Below, piece after piece: positions 21,893 to 33,021 of a stretch of 64,000 nucleotides of DNA. Position 1 is the stretch's first letter, and every line of letters starts with the position of its first letter. The DNA is from Trichopria drosophilae (Eukaryota > Arthropoda > Insecta > Hymenoptera > Diapriidae): assembly GCA_030407085.1 (NCBI GenBank), contig CM059582.1, forward strand, positions 211,760,001 to 211,824,000. Direction: 5' to 3'. Below the pieces are notes generated by a model, which did no database searches, had not been told where the DNA came from, and saw only the letters and a list, made by a program, of their open reading frames with translations. A program made the position numbers and the translations under genes.

Positions 21893-22732
21893 TATACCTA
21901 CATTTTATTGCATATTCTTATAGCTTATCTCGAGAGCTTTCCAAAACACTATAATAAAATATTTTTTTATTAAGTACTTTTTTAATTATAAAGGTTTGAA
22001 GTTAACAATTTTTTGACACAAAATGTAGAATATCTTGTAAAATATTATTTAGTTTTCAGTAATCATAACCTTAATACTTTTGTGCGCGGAATAATGAGAC
22101 CAATTAATTGGTTTAAAGAAAATACATTAATCGGATCCCCCTAATATTTTCAGTAAGAATGCATTTTGGAAAAATGTCCAATAGCAAAGTATTGTACGGC
22201 TTCAAGCAATTATGCTAATAGGCTCTGGCGAAAAACTGCCCGAACGTAATCGCGAGAAGCTGCTCGAATGCGTGATTTCCGAAGGCGTTAGCGGGAATCT
22301 GACCGAAAGCGTTGGCCAATCTTTATTCTCTCACTCTCGCAGGCACCAATGTACGAGCTCTTGAGCAAACAATACGGATCACTGATTTGAAACTTTGATG
22401 CAGTGCTGTCTTCTTCTTAGCGAGCAGCAGTCACCTCGTGGACGAAAACGAACAGCCTCAAAAATTTTTTCTGTAACAAAAGAAACCATTGCGCTTCAAT
22501 TGATTATCCCAAACATCTTCATTTTGTTTCCAATAGCCCAGAAATTTTTCGTAAATATTATTAATTGATCTATTAGATTTTCAGTTGCTCCACGAGCTTT
22601 TTGCTAGTGCAGGTTAAAATAAACAAATCGATAGTTGGACCAACACTTAATAATTAGTATTTTTCTGTACTTAATTATCTAGATCAATTTCCTATCACTT
22701 ACCTGATTAATTCTTCTTCGCTCTAATTAAGA

Positions 22733-23683
22733 ATGGCGGAGCTTTCTGAAAGAGATCGAATAACACTGTTAATGATGCGAGGATGGGGAGATCAACAAAG
22801 AGGGTATAAAACAGTAACGCGATTATTTAATGAAAATTTTCGGAATGAAAATAATAGGATCTCCAAAAGTACTGTAATCCGTACTATTCAACGTTTCGAG
22901 GCCATTGGTAGCGTTAAAGGCCGCCCAAAATCTGGTAGACCTAAAACAGCAACAAATAATGATAAGGCATTAGATGTTTTACAGTCTTTCGTTGAAGATC
23001 CCCATATTTCCATCAATCGCGTTGCACAAGAACACGAAATCGGTCATGCATCTGTCAGTAAAATTCTGAAATTGAATAAATGGCATCCATACAAACTCCA
23101 TTTGGTCCAAGAGTTGTCCGAAGACGATTTTGATAGACGCATCGAATTTTGTGATCTTATGATGGAGATGATTGTCGACGATCCTCTATTACTTGATAAT
23201 ATTGTTTTCTCTGATGAGGCAACATTTGAACTGACTGGAAATGTAAATAGACACAATTGTAGATACTGGAGTGACGTTAATCCTCACTGGAAAAGAGACA
23301 ATCATACTCAATATCCACAAAAAGTTAACGTATGGGCTGGTATTCTTAATGGTAGACCAGTTGGCCCTTTCTTCATTGAAGGCAATTTGACATCACAAGT
23401 ATACCTAGTCATGCTTCGCGAACAAATTGTTCCAGCTATTCGAGACATAGCTGGTGGAAATATGGATGAAATTTATTTCCAACAGGATGGAGCTCCACCT
23501 CATTATGGTGTCATTGTCCGTCAATATTTGAATGAGGTCTTTCAGGACAGGTGGATAGGGCGAAGGGGTCATATTGAGTGTCCACCTCGGTCTCCGGACT
23601 TGACTTTTTTTTGTGGGGTTACTTGAAAAGTAAAGTTTATGCCACCAAGCCTCAAGATTTAGATGATTTAAGAGGGAGAATGC
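22733..23683 (+). pseudogene. Mariner/Tc1-type transposase, frameshifted and 3'-truncated
   Basis: The ATG at 22733 opens 290 codons. The N-terminal half is two helix-turn-helix units (TVTRLFNENF, STVIRTIQRF, then a GRPKSGRPKTA hook, then INRVAQEHEIGHASVSKIL). The catalytic core shows D in FSDEATFELTG, D in FQQDGAPPHY and D in PPRSPDLT, with 36 residues between the last two. After SPDLT a 10-bp deletion, flanked in the expected sequence by CTTGAC repeats, puts the rest (LDFFLWGYLKSKVY to LDDLRGRM) into another frame. At about 23683 the similarity to the 21.5-kb copy stops abruptly, so the last 35 or so codons are gone. It would make a truncated, probably inactive protein. Confidence 0.85.
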
Positions 23684-24255
23684 GCCCCCCGAACTCCCTG
23701 CTGCCCCCCCCCCCTCTCGCCCGCTCCTCTAGCCTTACCATCACTCTCTGCTATCCTTCTATAAAATGAATCTTTGTAAACTTGGAAATCGTATCTTCGT
23801 TACATAAAGTATCGTATGCAACGTGGAGGCAAGATCTTTGTACGCCTCGTGGATTCGTATACTCGACTTCGGCTTGCAAACGAAACGTTCGCTCGTCTAC
23901 GTTTCGTATACGAAACTTCTGCTCGGCGTATTAAGACCAACTTAGCCTCCATGTTACATAATGTACTGTTCTATGGAGAGAATTAGATTTCTTTTAGTGA
24001 AAAATGACGCACGCGTTCAAAACAGTATATTTTTCATGGTTTTAGAGTAAGATATTAATTAATATTTTGATGTTGGGTATTCATTATTTTTCATCTTATT
24101 ACAAACCATTTCTAGATAGTTATGGGCAGATTTACATCAATAACTTTTATTCCTGTTTTTAGCAAACAAAATTATTTAAAAACAAATTTTGACATTTCTG
24201 CAGTTTCCCGTTGCTTAATTACGATTTTTCAATTTCAGAATCAATTCTGAATTTA
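23684..24255. other. Non-coding stretch with C-rich patch and weak inverted repeat
   Basis: Directly after the truncated transposase lies a C-rich patch (23685-23730). Between 23817 and 23965 two phrases, CAACGTGGAGGC and GCCTCCATGTTA, form a weak inverted repeat enclosing a GC-rich palindromic middle (GTTTCGTATACGAAAC). No gene is supported. Confidence 0.4.
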
Positions 24256-24514
24256 CAGTGGTCCCCGTCCTAACGCATATTCCATTCCAAACGCATATTT
24301 CTTTCCCGTCTAAATGCATAGATTCCCCTTTGTTCCTCTCCCCACAACACGATTCTTAGTTGCTAGCGTTGCTAGTGAGACATCTACGCGCATGCTCAGT
24401 GTGATAAATGCAAAGAGACTTTTGCCGTAGTGGGGGTTGAGGGAGGATATGCGTTTGGATGGGGGCGGCCATTTTTGATGGAACGAAACATATGCGTTAG
24501 GACGGGGACCACTG
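24256..24514. mobile_element. 259-bp MITE, pogo-like ends, TA target site
   Basis: The ends CAGTGGTCCCCGTCCTAACG and its complement ending at 24514 are perfect inverted repeats for at least 20 bp, followed by further matching (CATATTCC / AACATATG). Each is flanked by TA. CAGTGGTCCC-type ends with a TA duplication fit pogo/Tigger-like elements. It has no coding capacity. Confidence 0.75.
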
Positions 24515-26183
24515 TATAGGAAAGTTTTTTATAATACGGGAAGAAAATAGCAATTCTTAACGCTATTCAATTTGAACCTAAACATAAATTTAAAAACAAA
24601 AACAAAACGAATCTTGGAAATCATATTTCAATCTACCTTTATGCGCGGAATATTCTTAAAGAATGTTTATCTATCTTTTTATTTACAAGTAACGCAACAA
24701 CTAGTTAATTGACATTTTATTAAGCTCGGTTCGAAATAAACTAAAGCTACAAGGAAAATATATCCGTTATAGAGGCAATTGCAAATTAAGTATGAAAAAA
24801 AAGCATACAATGTATATGGATTAATTACATTTCTTGCTTAAAATGTCGTATTTATAAAGTGGACATTGAAATTGGTAATGCAAAAAACCGCTTTTCTCAC
24901 TTTTAAGTTGCAATTTCAGGTTTTAACAAATATAATCTACTAAATTAGTGGAATGAATGAATTTTCACTCATTGATGTCTAGTTAATAAATTTCCAAATG
25001 TAATTGACGATAAAATACAATTTTTACTATATGCCACAGTTAAAATCAAGAAGATTTGGTGAAGATTCCTAGTTTTTGATTCGATGACAATTTAAAGGTG
25101 TGTATTAAGGTTTAATTGAGAGATGAATGTTGTTGACGATTGAAATTGATGAAAATTTCCAAACTTGCAAGTTAGTAAATATTTCACTAGCTGCGCAATT
25201 TATTTAATCAATATTTGAAGATCTCAAAAGCTTCAAATTTTTATTGGAAGTTGAGAATAACGTTGCAAAACCTAATGAAGAAAATACCACGGAACGACGA
25301 CGTCACTCCGTTCGTCCCGTTCCAACACGAGGCTGCTGGTCCTCTCCTTCGTTGTCGCGAGGGTGTGCTACACCAAATTCTGAACTCACGAAGTGACAGC
25401 AGCCGAATAATCAAAATCACGAGACGGACGTAGCCAAACCGGATACGAAAGAAGAACGCCGATAGGATTGAGAAAATAGCGTAAGCCTCTTTCTCTTCCG
25501 TTATAGTAAACAAATAACATTGTGTAATATCAAAAATATTTTATGTTGGTGAATGTATGTATGCAATGAATGTGTGGCCGCGTAAGTTATTCTCGTCCCG
25601 TATAATTTATTTAATTCCACGTAATTTATTTCCGACCGCGTAATTTATTCCGTTTGACTATAATTGACGAAATTTCGATAACGGGCACCCTCGTGTTTCA
25701 CGCATTTCCTTTCGAACTGTAGGAGAATGCCAATTGTACATTCTGAACATAATTCTCGAAACTCGGGGGTGCTTGCGTGCTGACCCCCCTTTTATACTAA
25801 CCTAACCTCTAACCATGTAAACATGGGTAACAATTGCTTTTATACATAATCGCTTTACCTTGCAGAAATCTATTACGGTCACTTTCATCGCTCATTTGCG
25901 AGCTTTCTGTTGAGATTACGAAAATTATGTGCTAAACCTTTTTTGCAGAGAATTTTGTGCTCTACAATTTTTATTTGAAACATTTTTTCATCCGATTTGT
26001 ATTCTTCATGATAAATGGAAAAAACTAAAAAAAAAACACGATTTTTAGGTGTTTTTTCAAGATAGCGGCTTCAGTGTAGCAGAGCGCCCATTTTTTTTTG
26101 TCATATTCGTAATCAGGAGGCAAAAATACACAAAACTAGTATGGCACAATTTTTTTTTGCGATGTCGTAGCTTTTCCGAAGGT
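24515..26183. other. AT-rich stretch without recognised gene
   Basis: No supported gene. The 90-codon minus frame at 25241-25513 lies in a slightly GC-richer patch but has no known motif. Around 25575-25650 the phrase GTAATTTATT recurs three times. Confidence 0.4.
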
Positions 26184-26817
26184 TTACCCTTTCTTTAATA
26201 CTTTGTCTCCTATATTGAATTGTATTTCTCTGTGTCGTATATTGTAGTTGTGTAGTTGTTTGTTTTGTGCTTGTTGTATGTTTTTATGTATTTCATCTCT
26301 GTATGAGTTTATTATTTTTAATCTGTCTATCCAGTCTTGTGGTGCGTTAGGTATTATTCCTCTGGTTTTTTCTATTTGGTTTCTTGTTGAGTGTATTGGT
26401 TGTAATTCTCTTCCTAAGTTTAGGAATGCTGGTGTGTATTATGTTGATGTGTGATAAGATGTTTTTAGCGCGAATTGGTAGTCGTGTATGTTTATGTCCC
26501 ATTCTCTGTGATTTTGTTCTAGATATGCTTGTATTATTGTTTTTATTGTTCGGTTTGTTCTTTCTGTCGGGTTTGCTTGTGGGTGATAAAGTGATGTTGT
26601 ATCGTGTTTTATTCCTAGTTGTGTTATGTTTTTTATGATTTTGTTAATATATGGTTTTTCGTTGTCTGATAGTATTGTTTTGGGTGTGCCCCATCTCATT
26701 ATTATGTGAGTTAATAACGTGTCTTTTATTGTTTGTGCATTAGCTTTTTTTATTGGTATTAGTTCTACCCATTTCGTTGTTATATCTTGAAATACCAGTA
26801 AGTATTGATTACGTTTT
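26184..26817 (-). pseudogene. Gypsy-type integrase fragment (C-terminal part)
   Basis: The minus strand begins right at the boundary with NQYLLVFQDITTKWVE and continues MRWGTPKTILSDNEKPYI (second catalytic D in LSDN), LYHPQANPTERTNRTIK (catalytic E in NPTERTNR), and WDINIHDYQFALKTSYH. It meets an in-frame stop near 26441. The frame then continues YTPAFLNLGRELQPI to IGDKVLKKG and a stop at 26184. The first part of this integrase is missing here; a matching first part ends at 45339 on the plus strand, at the corresponding codon. Coding strand is A- and C-rich as in the 42-45 kb copy, so both belong to one family. Confidence 0.8.
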
Positions 26818-26924
26818 TATATCCGTGAACTTCACAACGTTGAAAAATTTCAACGGTCCTCGGCAGAACCGAGAAGGCGTACCAACATGAGCCTCATAAA
26901 TGTTACTAGATATTGTAATTATTT
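26818..26924. repeat. Repeat U, copy 1 (end of an unknown inserted element)
   Basis: About 107 bp beginning TATATCCGTGAACTTCACAA and ending GTTACTAGATATTGTAAT recur almost unchanged at 45340-45435, continuing after a later insertion at 49043. It holds a short palindrome, GTTGAAAAATTTCAAC, and CTCGG..CCGAG. It abuts a Gypsy integrase fragment, and the flank CGTTTT (26812-26817) is the complement of AAAACG, the flank of the other copy. Confidence 0.85.
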
Positions 26925-27394
26925 ATTGATCATAACGATTTATTTTTCTTGATCTACGGATACATAATTTAATCATAATATAACAAATTGTATACTTTTT
27001 AATGACCACAAATAGATAACAATCATTACCAAATTAATGAATATTGATTTTTCTGATTGAATATTACCCGTCTAATTATTCGCAAGTCTCGATATGAATT
27101 ACATAGAAAAAACTTACAATTTTTTCGTGGACGAGAAAGAGAGAGAGGAGAGCGATTACCAAGGTAATTATTTTCTTCAAATTTCATCTGGCCAGCACCA
27201 TTTCAGGCTCGTCTCTCGAAATGGGAATTTCGTTGATTCGTGCACTAGTAGTATCACATCAGGGCGATTTGTTGAGTCCAATAACATGTCGAGCTCGAAT
27301 ACATTGGATTGATACCATAAAAAATTAATTGGTCAGCGCTGATCGTGAACTAAAGTAACAGAGGGTATGACGTCACGACTCTTACCTCGAATTC

Positions 27395-27850
27395 CGGCGT
27401 GGCACTTCGAATATTTTTAAGAAGAAAAAAAACTGAAAATTATGTTCCACATGTGCGGTATTTGTCCGGCATTTCTCCGGCACTTCTCCGGCCTGGCACT
27501 TAGAATATTTTCAGTAAGAAAAAAAACTGAAAATTATGTTCCACATGTGCGGTATTTGTCCGGCATTTCTCCGGCACTTCTCCGGCGTGGAACTTGGAAT
27601 ATTTCCAATCAAAATAAAAACTGAAAATTTTGTTCCCCATCTGCGGTATTTGTCCGGCATTTCTCCGGCACTTCTCCGGCGTGGCACTTAGAATATTTCC
27701 AATCAAAAAAAAAACTTTGAACATTTTTCTGCAATTGTGCGGTATTTGTCCTTCATTTCTCCGGCACTTCTCCGGCGTAACACTTAGAATATTTTCTACA
27801 AGAAGAAAAACTTTAAAAATTTTGTTCCATATGTGCGGTATTTGTTGAAA
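27395..27850. repeat. About 95-bp minisatellite, five units
   Basis: The unit contains CATGTGCGGTATTTGTCCGG, CATTTCTCCGGCACTTCTCC, GGCGTGGCACTTAGAATATT and an A-rich spacer. Units differ by a few bases and short indels. Long minus-strand frames across it arise from the repeat and are not taken as genes. Confidence 0.85.
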
Positions 27851-28211
27851 TGATCTGCTTCTCATACAAATAAAAGAATATTTTGAATAAGAAAAACAAC
27901 TGAAAATCAGTTTCTCGAATCACCACTACATTGTCGCCGCACGGGATAGAAAAGGAAAGAAAAGTATTGATTTTCTGCGCGAATCCTATCACTTTGAATC
28001 CTAATTTTGTCACACTAACAGAATCCTTTCCATTCTTATCCTATGTTTATACACAATGTACAGTCTAAGTTTATCCATTTTTATCCACATGTATCCCACT
28101 TACACTTTTATCAATATGAATCCGAAAAACGGATACAAACTGTATCCCCATCAATAAAAATTCAATTCTTATACTTTGTTGGTCTTAAAAGGGATACAAA
28201 TGCAATCCTTA

Positions 28212-28500
28212 GTAATCCTATTCCTTTCTGGGTTGCCAGCCCCTGGAATTTAATACTCTTCTATCCCATGAAAGTATACAAATTCTTTACATACTAATCC
28301 TGATCAACTTTTATTGCCTGAATACTTTTCTATTCAATTAAAGTATTGATATGGAAAGGATTTTTATACTTTAATTCAATAGAAAAGTATTCAGGCAACA
28401 ACAGTTGATCAGGATTAGTATGTAAAGAATTTGTATACTTTCATGGGATAAAAGAGTATTAAATTTCGGGGGCTGGCAATCCAGAAAGGAATAGGGTTAC
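28212..28500. mobile_element. 289-bp foldback (palindromic) element
   Basis: Two arms of about 135 bp are inverted copies of each other, from GTAATCCTATTCCTTTCTGG at 28212 to its complement ending at 28500, with a short centre near 28345-28365. Similar GGATAC/GTATCC phrases occur at 27940-28210 and at 35570-35725, so it belongs to a wider family of small elements. There is no coding capacity. Confidence 0.75.
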
Positions 28501-28504
28501 TAAC

Positions 28505-28890
28505 CCAGATAACACATGATATTCACTGTATATTCTAAATTCATACGAAAATCTCCCGTGAATATGGGTAATATTCTCAGAATATACTCAGAATATACTC
28601 AGAATATCGTAAACAGCATATAACATTTCCTATATTCTAAACATATTCTCAGAATACCGAAAACAGAATATTGAATTTATTTCAAATTTCATATATTCTC
28701 AGATAACATATGATATTCGCCGCATATTCGAAACTCATATAAAAATCTTCTTTGAATATCCGTAATATTCTCAGAATATACTCAGAATATCATAAACATC
28801 ATATAATATTTTGTATATTCTAAGCATATTCTTAAAATATCGAAAAAAATATTACATTTATTTCCAATATCGTCTATTACCCACATATCC
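28505..28890. repeat. AT-rich repeat of about 185 bp, two units
   Basis: Two consecutive units start with AGATAACACATGATATTC and AGATAACATATGATATTC and include repeated ATTCTCAGAATATACTCAGA phrases. They are diverged. No gene is visible. Confidence 0.7.
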
Positions 28891-29274
28891 CAAACTAAAT
28901 CTAAATTTTCCATACTCAAGAATTAAAAATAAACACGCCTAACGTATATCCTGTGCATATTCTCAGAATATTATATTTATTAATTTTTAATTTTTGAAAT
29001 TTTCAAAATTCATGTAGGTCTTTATCGAACTCTACCTTCTGCTGATTATCTCGAAAATCCCTGAAAAATGTATAAAAGCGAGTACGGTTTTAATATTTTT
29101 TTTTTTTTTTTTATTTATTTTTTTTTTTTTTTTTATTTTTATTTATTTTTTTTTATTCATTTGTTTATAGTCGCATCGACTTCAATGGTCATTAGCGACT
29201 ACTAACTTACATATTTAAGTAGATGGTTAATATAACAATGGGTTATAATGCATAATAAAATTTTATAAAGTACT

Positions 29275-32200
29275 TTAGATTTTGTTGTAGAGATTATTTA
29301 GCTCTAGGAATTGTAGAGTCTTGTTGATTCCTTCATTGGTGTTCAAGCAGTCCTTCAAGTTTTCTGCGATATGGAGAGCATCTCTTGATTGGTGGTAATC
29401 TTGGCACTCCAATAGTACATGTTTGGTTGTTAGCTTGCAGTTACACTTTGTGCAGTTTGGGGCGTTTTCTCTCTGGAGTAAGTGCGAGTGTGTTAACTTA
29501 CTGTGTCCTATTCGAAGCCTCGTTATTGTTGATTGTTGTCTCCTACTTAGATCGGTCGGGTTTCTTTCAAAGACATTTCCTCTTACTTCATGAAGTTTAG
29601 TGTGATTTGCTGCTGTCCACCTTTTGTTCCAGTAATTTATAACATTTTTCCGTATAAAGTTCTTTATATCATTAAGAGTTCCGTCTGTATGTTGGTCAGT
29701 TGCTGTTCCAGCAGCTTTTTTAGCAGCAATATCAGCACGCTCGTTACCTTCGATTTCTTTGTGGGCCGGTATCCACATGAACTTCACCGTTTTATTTCCA
29801 CAAAGGTTAATTCGGTCATGTATTTGTTTAATAAATGGGTTTTTTGGGTTGAGGTTTTTCATCGCCTTTACGACTGACCGAGAGTCGGTACAGACTAAAT
29901 AGTCAGTATTACTTAATGTTGCTATGTAGTCTAGTGCTTTTACGATGGCGTATGCTTCACATGAAAATATGGAGTAATATGTCGGTAATGGCCACTTGAG
30001 TTCCGTGTCTTCTGTAACAACCGCACACCCGGCTCCTTTTGGCGTAACAGAGCCGTCTGTATAAATGATTTTTGTTCCAGTTTTCTCTCGTACGATTTCG
30101 TTGAAAATTTCAGGGTAGTTCGCATCTTTTTCTAGTTCACAGAAAGAATCGTTGCATATTATATTTGGTGTCCTTACATCTTCAGATAAGCTACATATTG
30201 GCACTGGCAGAGTGATTTGTAGCTCTCTTTGGTAGTCTATTATTCTGATTGGCAGAGGTCTTGTGAAAGACGGGCGCTTGTTGTATGCTGCAGCCAAATC
30301 TTTTGAAGGTGTTTTAATGAGGTTATATACTGGATTTTTGGGCGTTGCAGAGATTTTAGCAGCGGCTTCCAAAGTCAGTCTCATTCTGCGAAGGTTCAGG
30401 GGAATTTCTCCGCTTTCTGCTAATATACTAAGTGTAGGGCTGGTATGAAAAGCACCTACAGCTAGTTTCAGCGCTGCGTTGTGTATCGGTTCGAGTCGAG
30501 AAGCATATTTGGAGGAATCGTAGATGATTGCCCCGTAATCTAATCGTGACAGGATTAATGCTTTGTAGGTGTTTAACAGTACTTGCTGGTCAGCTCCCCA
30601 AGTTTTGCCACATAATATTTTAATGATATTTAAAGCAGATTTTGTCTTCTTTTTAAGGTCTGTAATATGCGATTTCCAATTTAGTTTCTCGTCAAATATC
30701 ATACCAAGTATTTTTAGATTTTTAGTGTACTTAATTTGACTATCATATATTTTTAGTGTTAACTTTGTTTTCGCCGTGTCTTTTTTCGAGAAGATTTGAT
30801 ACTCTGTTTTATTTTTTGAAAATTTGAAACCGGTTTGTTCTGCCCAGATTTGAAGTTTAGACAAGGATTCTTGTACGTGTTGTATGGTTGTGTGCAGTTT
30901 TTTCCCGGAACAATAGATTGTGAGATCGTCAGCAAAAAGGCAGCAGTGCACTGGTTTGTTGACGCTGTTTACGATGTCATTTATTGCTACCAAAAAAAGA
31001 GTAACACTTAATACGGAACCTTGCGGTACTCCGTTTTCAATTGTGTATTTATCTGACAGGTGCCCATTTGTTCTTACTCGAATCAATCTTTCGTCGAGGA
31101 ATTTCATAATAAAGGCAATCATATTTCCTTTTACTCCGTTGTTTAATAATATTTGTATAATACGATGGCGCCAAACCATTTCGAATGCCTTTTCAATGTC
31201 TAAACCGACCATAACAACATGATGATTATGTATAAATGCGTTTGTTATTGCAGATTCCAATTTTATAAGATGTTCGGCTGTTGATCGGTTTTGTCTAAAA
31301 CCGTTTTGCTCTGTGCAGAAAAAATTTGAATCTTCTAGATGTTTTTTAAGTCTTTTGTTCAGTATTTTTTCCATCAATTTACACATGGTAGACGTCAAGG
31401 CTATTGGTCGGTAGTTGGTAGGATTTGACTTGTCTTTACCCGGTTTGGGGATTGGTACCACTGTTGCTTCTTTCCATGCGCTTGGGAAAACTTGTTTTGT
31501 CCATACTATATTAAAGAGGGCAGTTAAATAGCTTAAGGCGTTTTCCGGCAGCATTTTTAAGAGAATATTCGGTACATTGTCAGGACCTGGACTTGTATTT
31601 TTTGTGTTATGGAGAACATTGACTAGTTCTGTTCCATCTATAAGTTTATTAAGTAGCTGATTATCGTTTTTACTTAGTTCGTTTTCATCAATGGGAATCT
31701 GGTTTTTCTGCCTAGTTACAAATTGTGGATCGTAGTTGGAGTCACTTGAATTACTAGCAAATGTAGACGCTAATTCATTTGCAATTTCTTCTTCGCGGAA
31801 GACAATGGAATTGTTTTTTTGTAGGTAAGGAATATTTAAGTTAGATTTATTCCCTTTAATTCTTTTTATTTTATTCCAGACTTGTTTGGTTGTGGTTGAT
31901 TTCGTCAATGACGATATGTATTCCGTCCACGAATTTTTTTGGGCCTCTTTGAATGTTCTCCTACATATTGCCCTTTGCTTTTTATATTCCACTTTATTTT
32001 CAAGTGTATTTTGTTTTTTGTATCTGTTAAATGCATGATGAGATCTTTTGAGAGCTTCTGCACATTGTTCGTTCCACCATGGGACTTGTTTTTTGTTTTG
32101 TCGAAAATTGTACCATGGAATTGTTTGGTCTGCGGCGGTGTTTATAATATTCAATAAGCCATCAAATAGCTCATCAACATTGTTTAATTGCTGGTTAGCT

Positions 32201-32964
32201 TCAGGTTCTGATATGAGATTTATTTCTGTTGTTATTTTTTGTTGATATTCCGTCCAATTGGCTTTATTGTAGTTTCTTCTTTTTAATATGCACGGTTCAG
32301 GATTGCTCTCTTCTTCGATTGTTATTTTAATTGGGAAATGGTCACTGTCATATAATTCTGAGAGAACTTCCCAATCGCATTTTTCTGCCAAGATAGTGGA
32401 GGCAATTGCTAAGTCGATCGCACTGAGTGTGCCACTTGTGCTGTTGAAATGTGTTGCTTCTTCTTGGTTTAGTAATATTATATCCGGTCTGTCAAGTACT
32501 TCTTCAATCTTGGAGCCTCTGGCGTCTGTTCTCGTGGAGCCCCATAGCGGATTGTGGCTGTTGAAGTCTCCAACGAGTATAAGGGGAGTTGGGAGTTGTT
32601 GTAGTAAATCATCGATTTCTTGTTTAGAAAATTGGTAACTATTCGGTAGGTATAAATTGCATATTGTTATTTTGGTTGGCAGGTAACATATAACTGCAAC
32701 TGCTTCAAGGTTTGTAACTAAGTTCAGTTTTGTGAAATTAAAACTATTTCGTACGTATATCGCTACTCCTCCACTTGCATGTATTGGGTGAAGTCTGTTT
32801 TTGTGCACAATTTCATAACCTCGGATTTGCGCGCCGTAATCACCTTTAAAATTTGTTTCCTGAAGGCATATTATGTCAGTATTTGAATTGCTAATGAGTC
32901 TGTTAAGGTTTTCTTTTCGAGGGAAAAAACCATTCAGATTCCATTGTATGATTGTTTTCGTCAT
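29275..32964 (-). CDS. I-type LINE ORF2: endonuclease, RT, RNase H
   Basis: An uninterrupted 1229-residue protein. The apurinic-type endonuclease (1 to about 220) has QETN (E36), VGDFNSHN (131-138) and SDHFP (207-211). RT (about 455-740) has SPGPDNVP, NYRPIALTS, QNGFRQNRST, VGLDIEKAFE (588-597), GVPQGSVLS (645-653) and FADD (677-680). RNase H (about 964-1085) has YTDGS (D970), CEAYA (E1003), CTDSRS (D1027) and ERADIA (D1078). The C-terminus has a CCHC-like site (C1171, C1174, H1182, C1187). It would nick target DNA, copy element RNA and degrade the RNA strand. The ATG at 32964 follows an uninterrupted run of about 18 As, and ORF1 ends 57 bp upstream, so it may be translated by reinitiation. 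All catalytic residues I know for these domains are present. Confidence 0.95.
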   Translation of the reverse strand: MTKTIIQWNLNGFFPRKENLNRLISNSNTDIICLQETNFKGDYGAQIRGYEIVHKNRLHPIHASGGVAIYVRNSFNFTKLNLVTNLEAVAVICYLPTKITICNLYLPNSYQFSKQEIDDLLQQLPTPLILVGDFNSHNPLWGSTRTDARGSKIEEVLDRPDIILLNQEEATHFNSTSGTLSAIDLAIASTILAEKCDWEVLSELYDSDHFPIKITIEEESNPEPCILKRRNYNKANWTEYQQKITTEINLISEPEANQQLNNVDELFDGLLNIINTAADQTIPWYNFRQNKKQVPWWNEQCAEALKRSHHAFNRYKKQNTLENKVEYKKQRAICRRTFKEAQKNSWTEYISSLTKSTTTKQVWNKIKRIKGNKSNLNIPYLQKNNSIVFREEEIANELASTFASNSSDSNYDPQFVTRQKNQIPIDENELSKNDNQLLNKLIDGTELVNVLHNTKNTSPGPDNVPNILLKMLPENALSYLTALFNIVWTKQVFPSAWKEATVVPIPKPGKDKSNPTNYRPIALTSTMCKLMEKILNKRLKKHLEDSNFFCTEQNGFRQNRSTAEHLIKLESAITNAFIHNHHVVMVGLDIEKAFEMVWRHRIIQILLNNGVKGNMIAFIMKFLDERLIRVRTNGHLSDKYTIENGVPQGSVLSVTLFLVAINDIVNSVNKPVHCCLFADDLTIYCSGKKLHTTIQHVQESLSKLQIWAEQTGFKFSKNKTEYQIFSKKDTAKTKLTLKIYDSQIKYTKNLKILGMIFDEKLNWKSHITDLKKKTKSALNIIKILCGKTWGADQQVLLNTYKALILSRLDYGAIIYDSSKYASRLEPIHNAALKLAVGAFHTSPTLSILAESGEIPLNLRRMRLTLEAAAKISATPKNPVYNLIKTPSKDLAAAYNKRPSFTRPLPIRIIDYQRELQITLPVPICSLSEDVRTPNIICNDSFCELEKDANYPEIFNEIVREKTGTKIIYTDGSVTPKGAGCAVVTEDTELKWPLPTYYSIFSCEAYAIVKALDYIATLSNTDYLVCTDSRSVVKAMKNLNPKNPFIKQIHDRINLCGNKTVKFMWIPAHKEIEGNERADIAAKKAAGTATDQHTDGTLNDIKNFIRKNVINYWNKRWTAANHTKLHEVRGNVFERNPTDLSRRQQSTITRLRIGHSKLTHSHLLQRENAPNCTKCNCKLTTKHVLLECQDYHQSRDALHIAENLKDCLNTNEGINKTLQFLELNNLYNKI

Positions 32965-33021
32965 TTTTTTTTTTTTTTTTTTGTTTTTGTTGAAAGTGCT
33001 GATTAGCTGAGTTTCTAAGTT

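Larger units (their letters stand above)
20983..22205. mobile_element. Rearranged mariner-type element
   Basis: It begins near CAGGGTCATCGAAAAGTATC (20983), followed by a segment (CCCCCTAATATCTTCAG to TTTCAAGCGGGG) that reappears near 22134-22205 in the same orientation. A second segment, CATTTTATTGCATATTCTTA to about 120 bp on, occurs at 21171 and again at 21900. Between these lie a 32-bp tandem repeat and the antisense 3' part of a transposase gene. The order suggests a duplication or nested insertion of one family rather than a simple element. Confidence 0.6.

Noticed and set aside
27395..27850. CRISPR-like array
   Set aside because: The units are tandem without unique spacers, and the context is eukaryotic.
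27500..27865. 121-codon minus frame at the minisatellite
   Set aside because: It repeats with the 95-bp unit and its sense depends only on unit composition.
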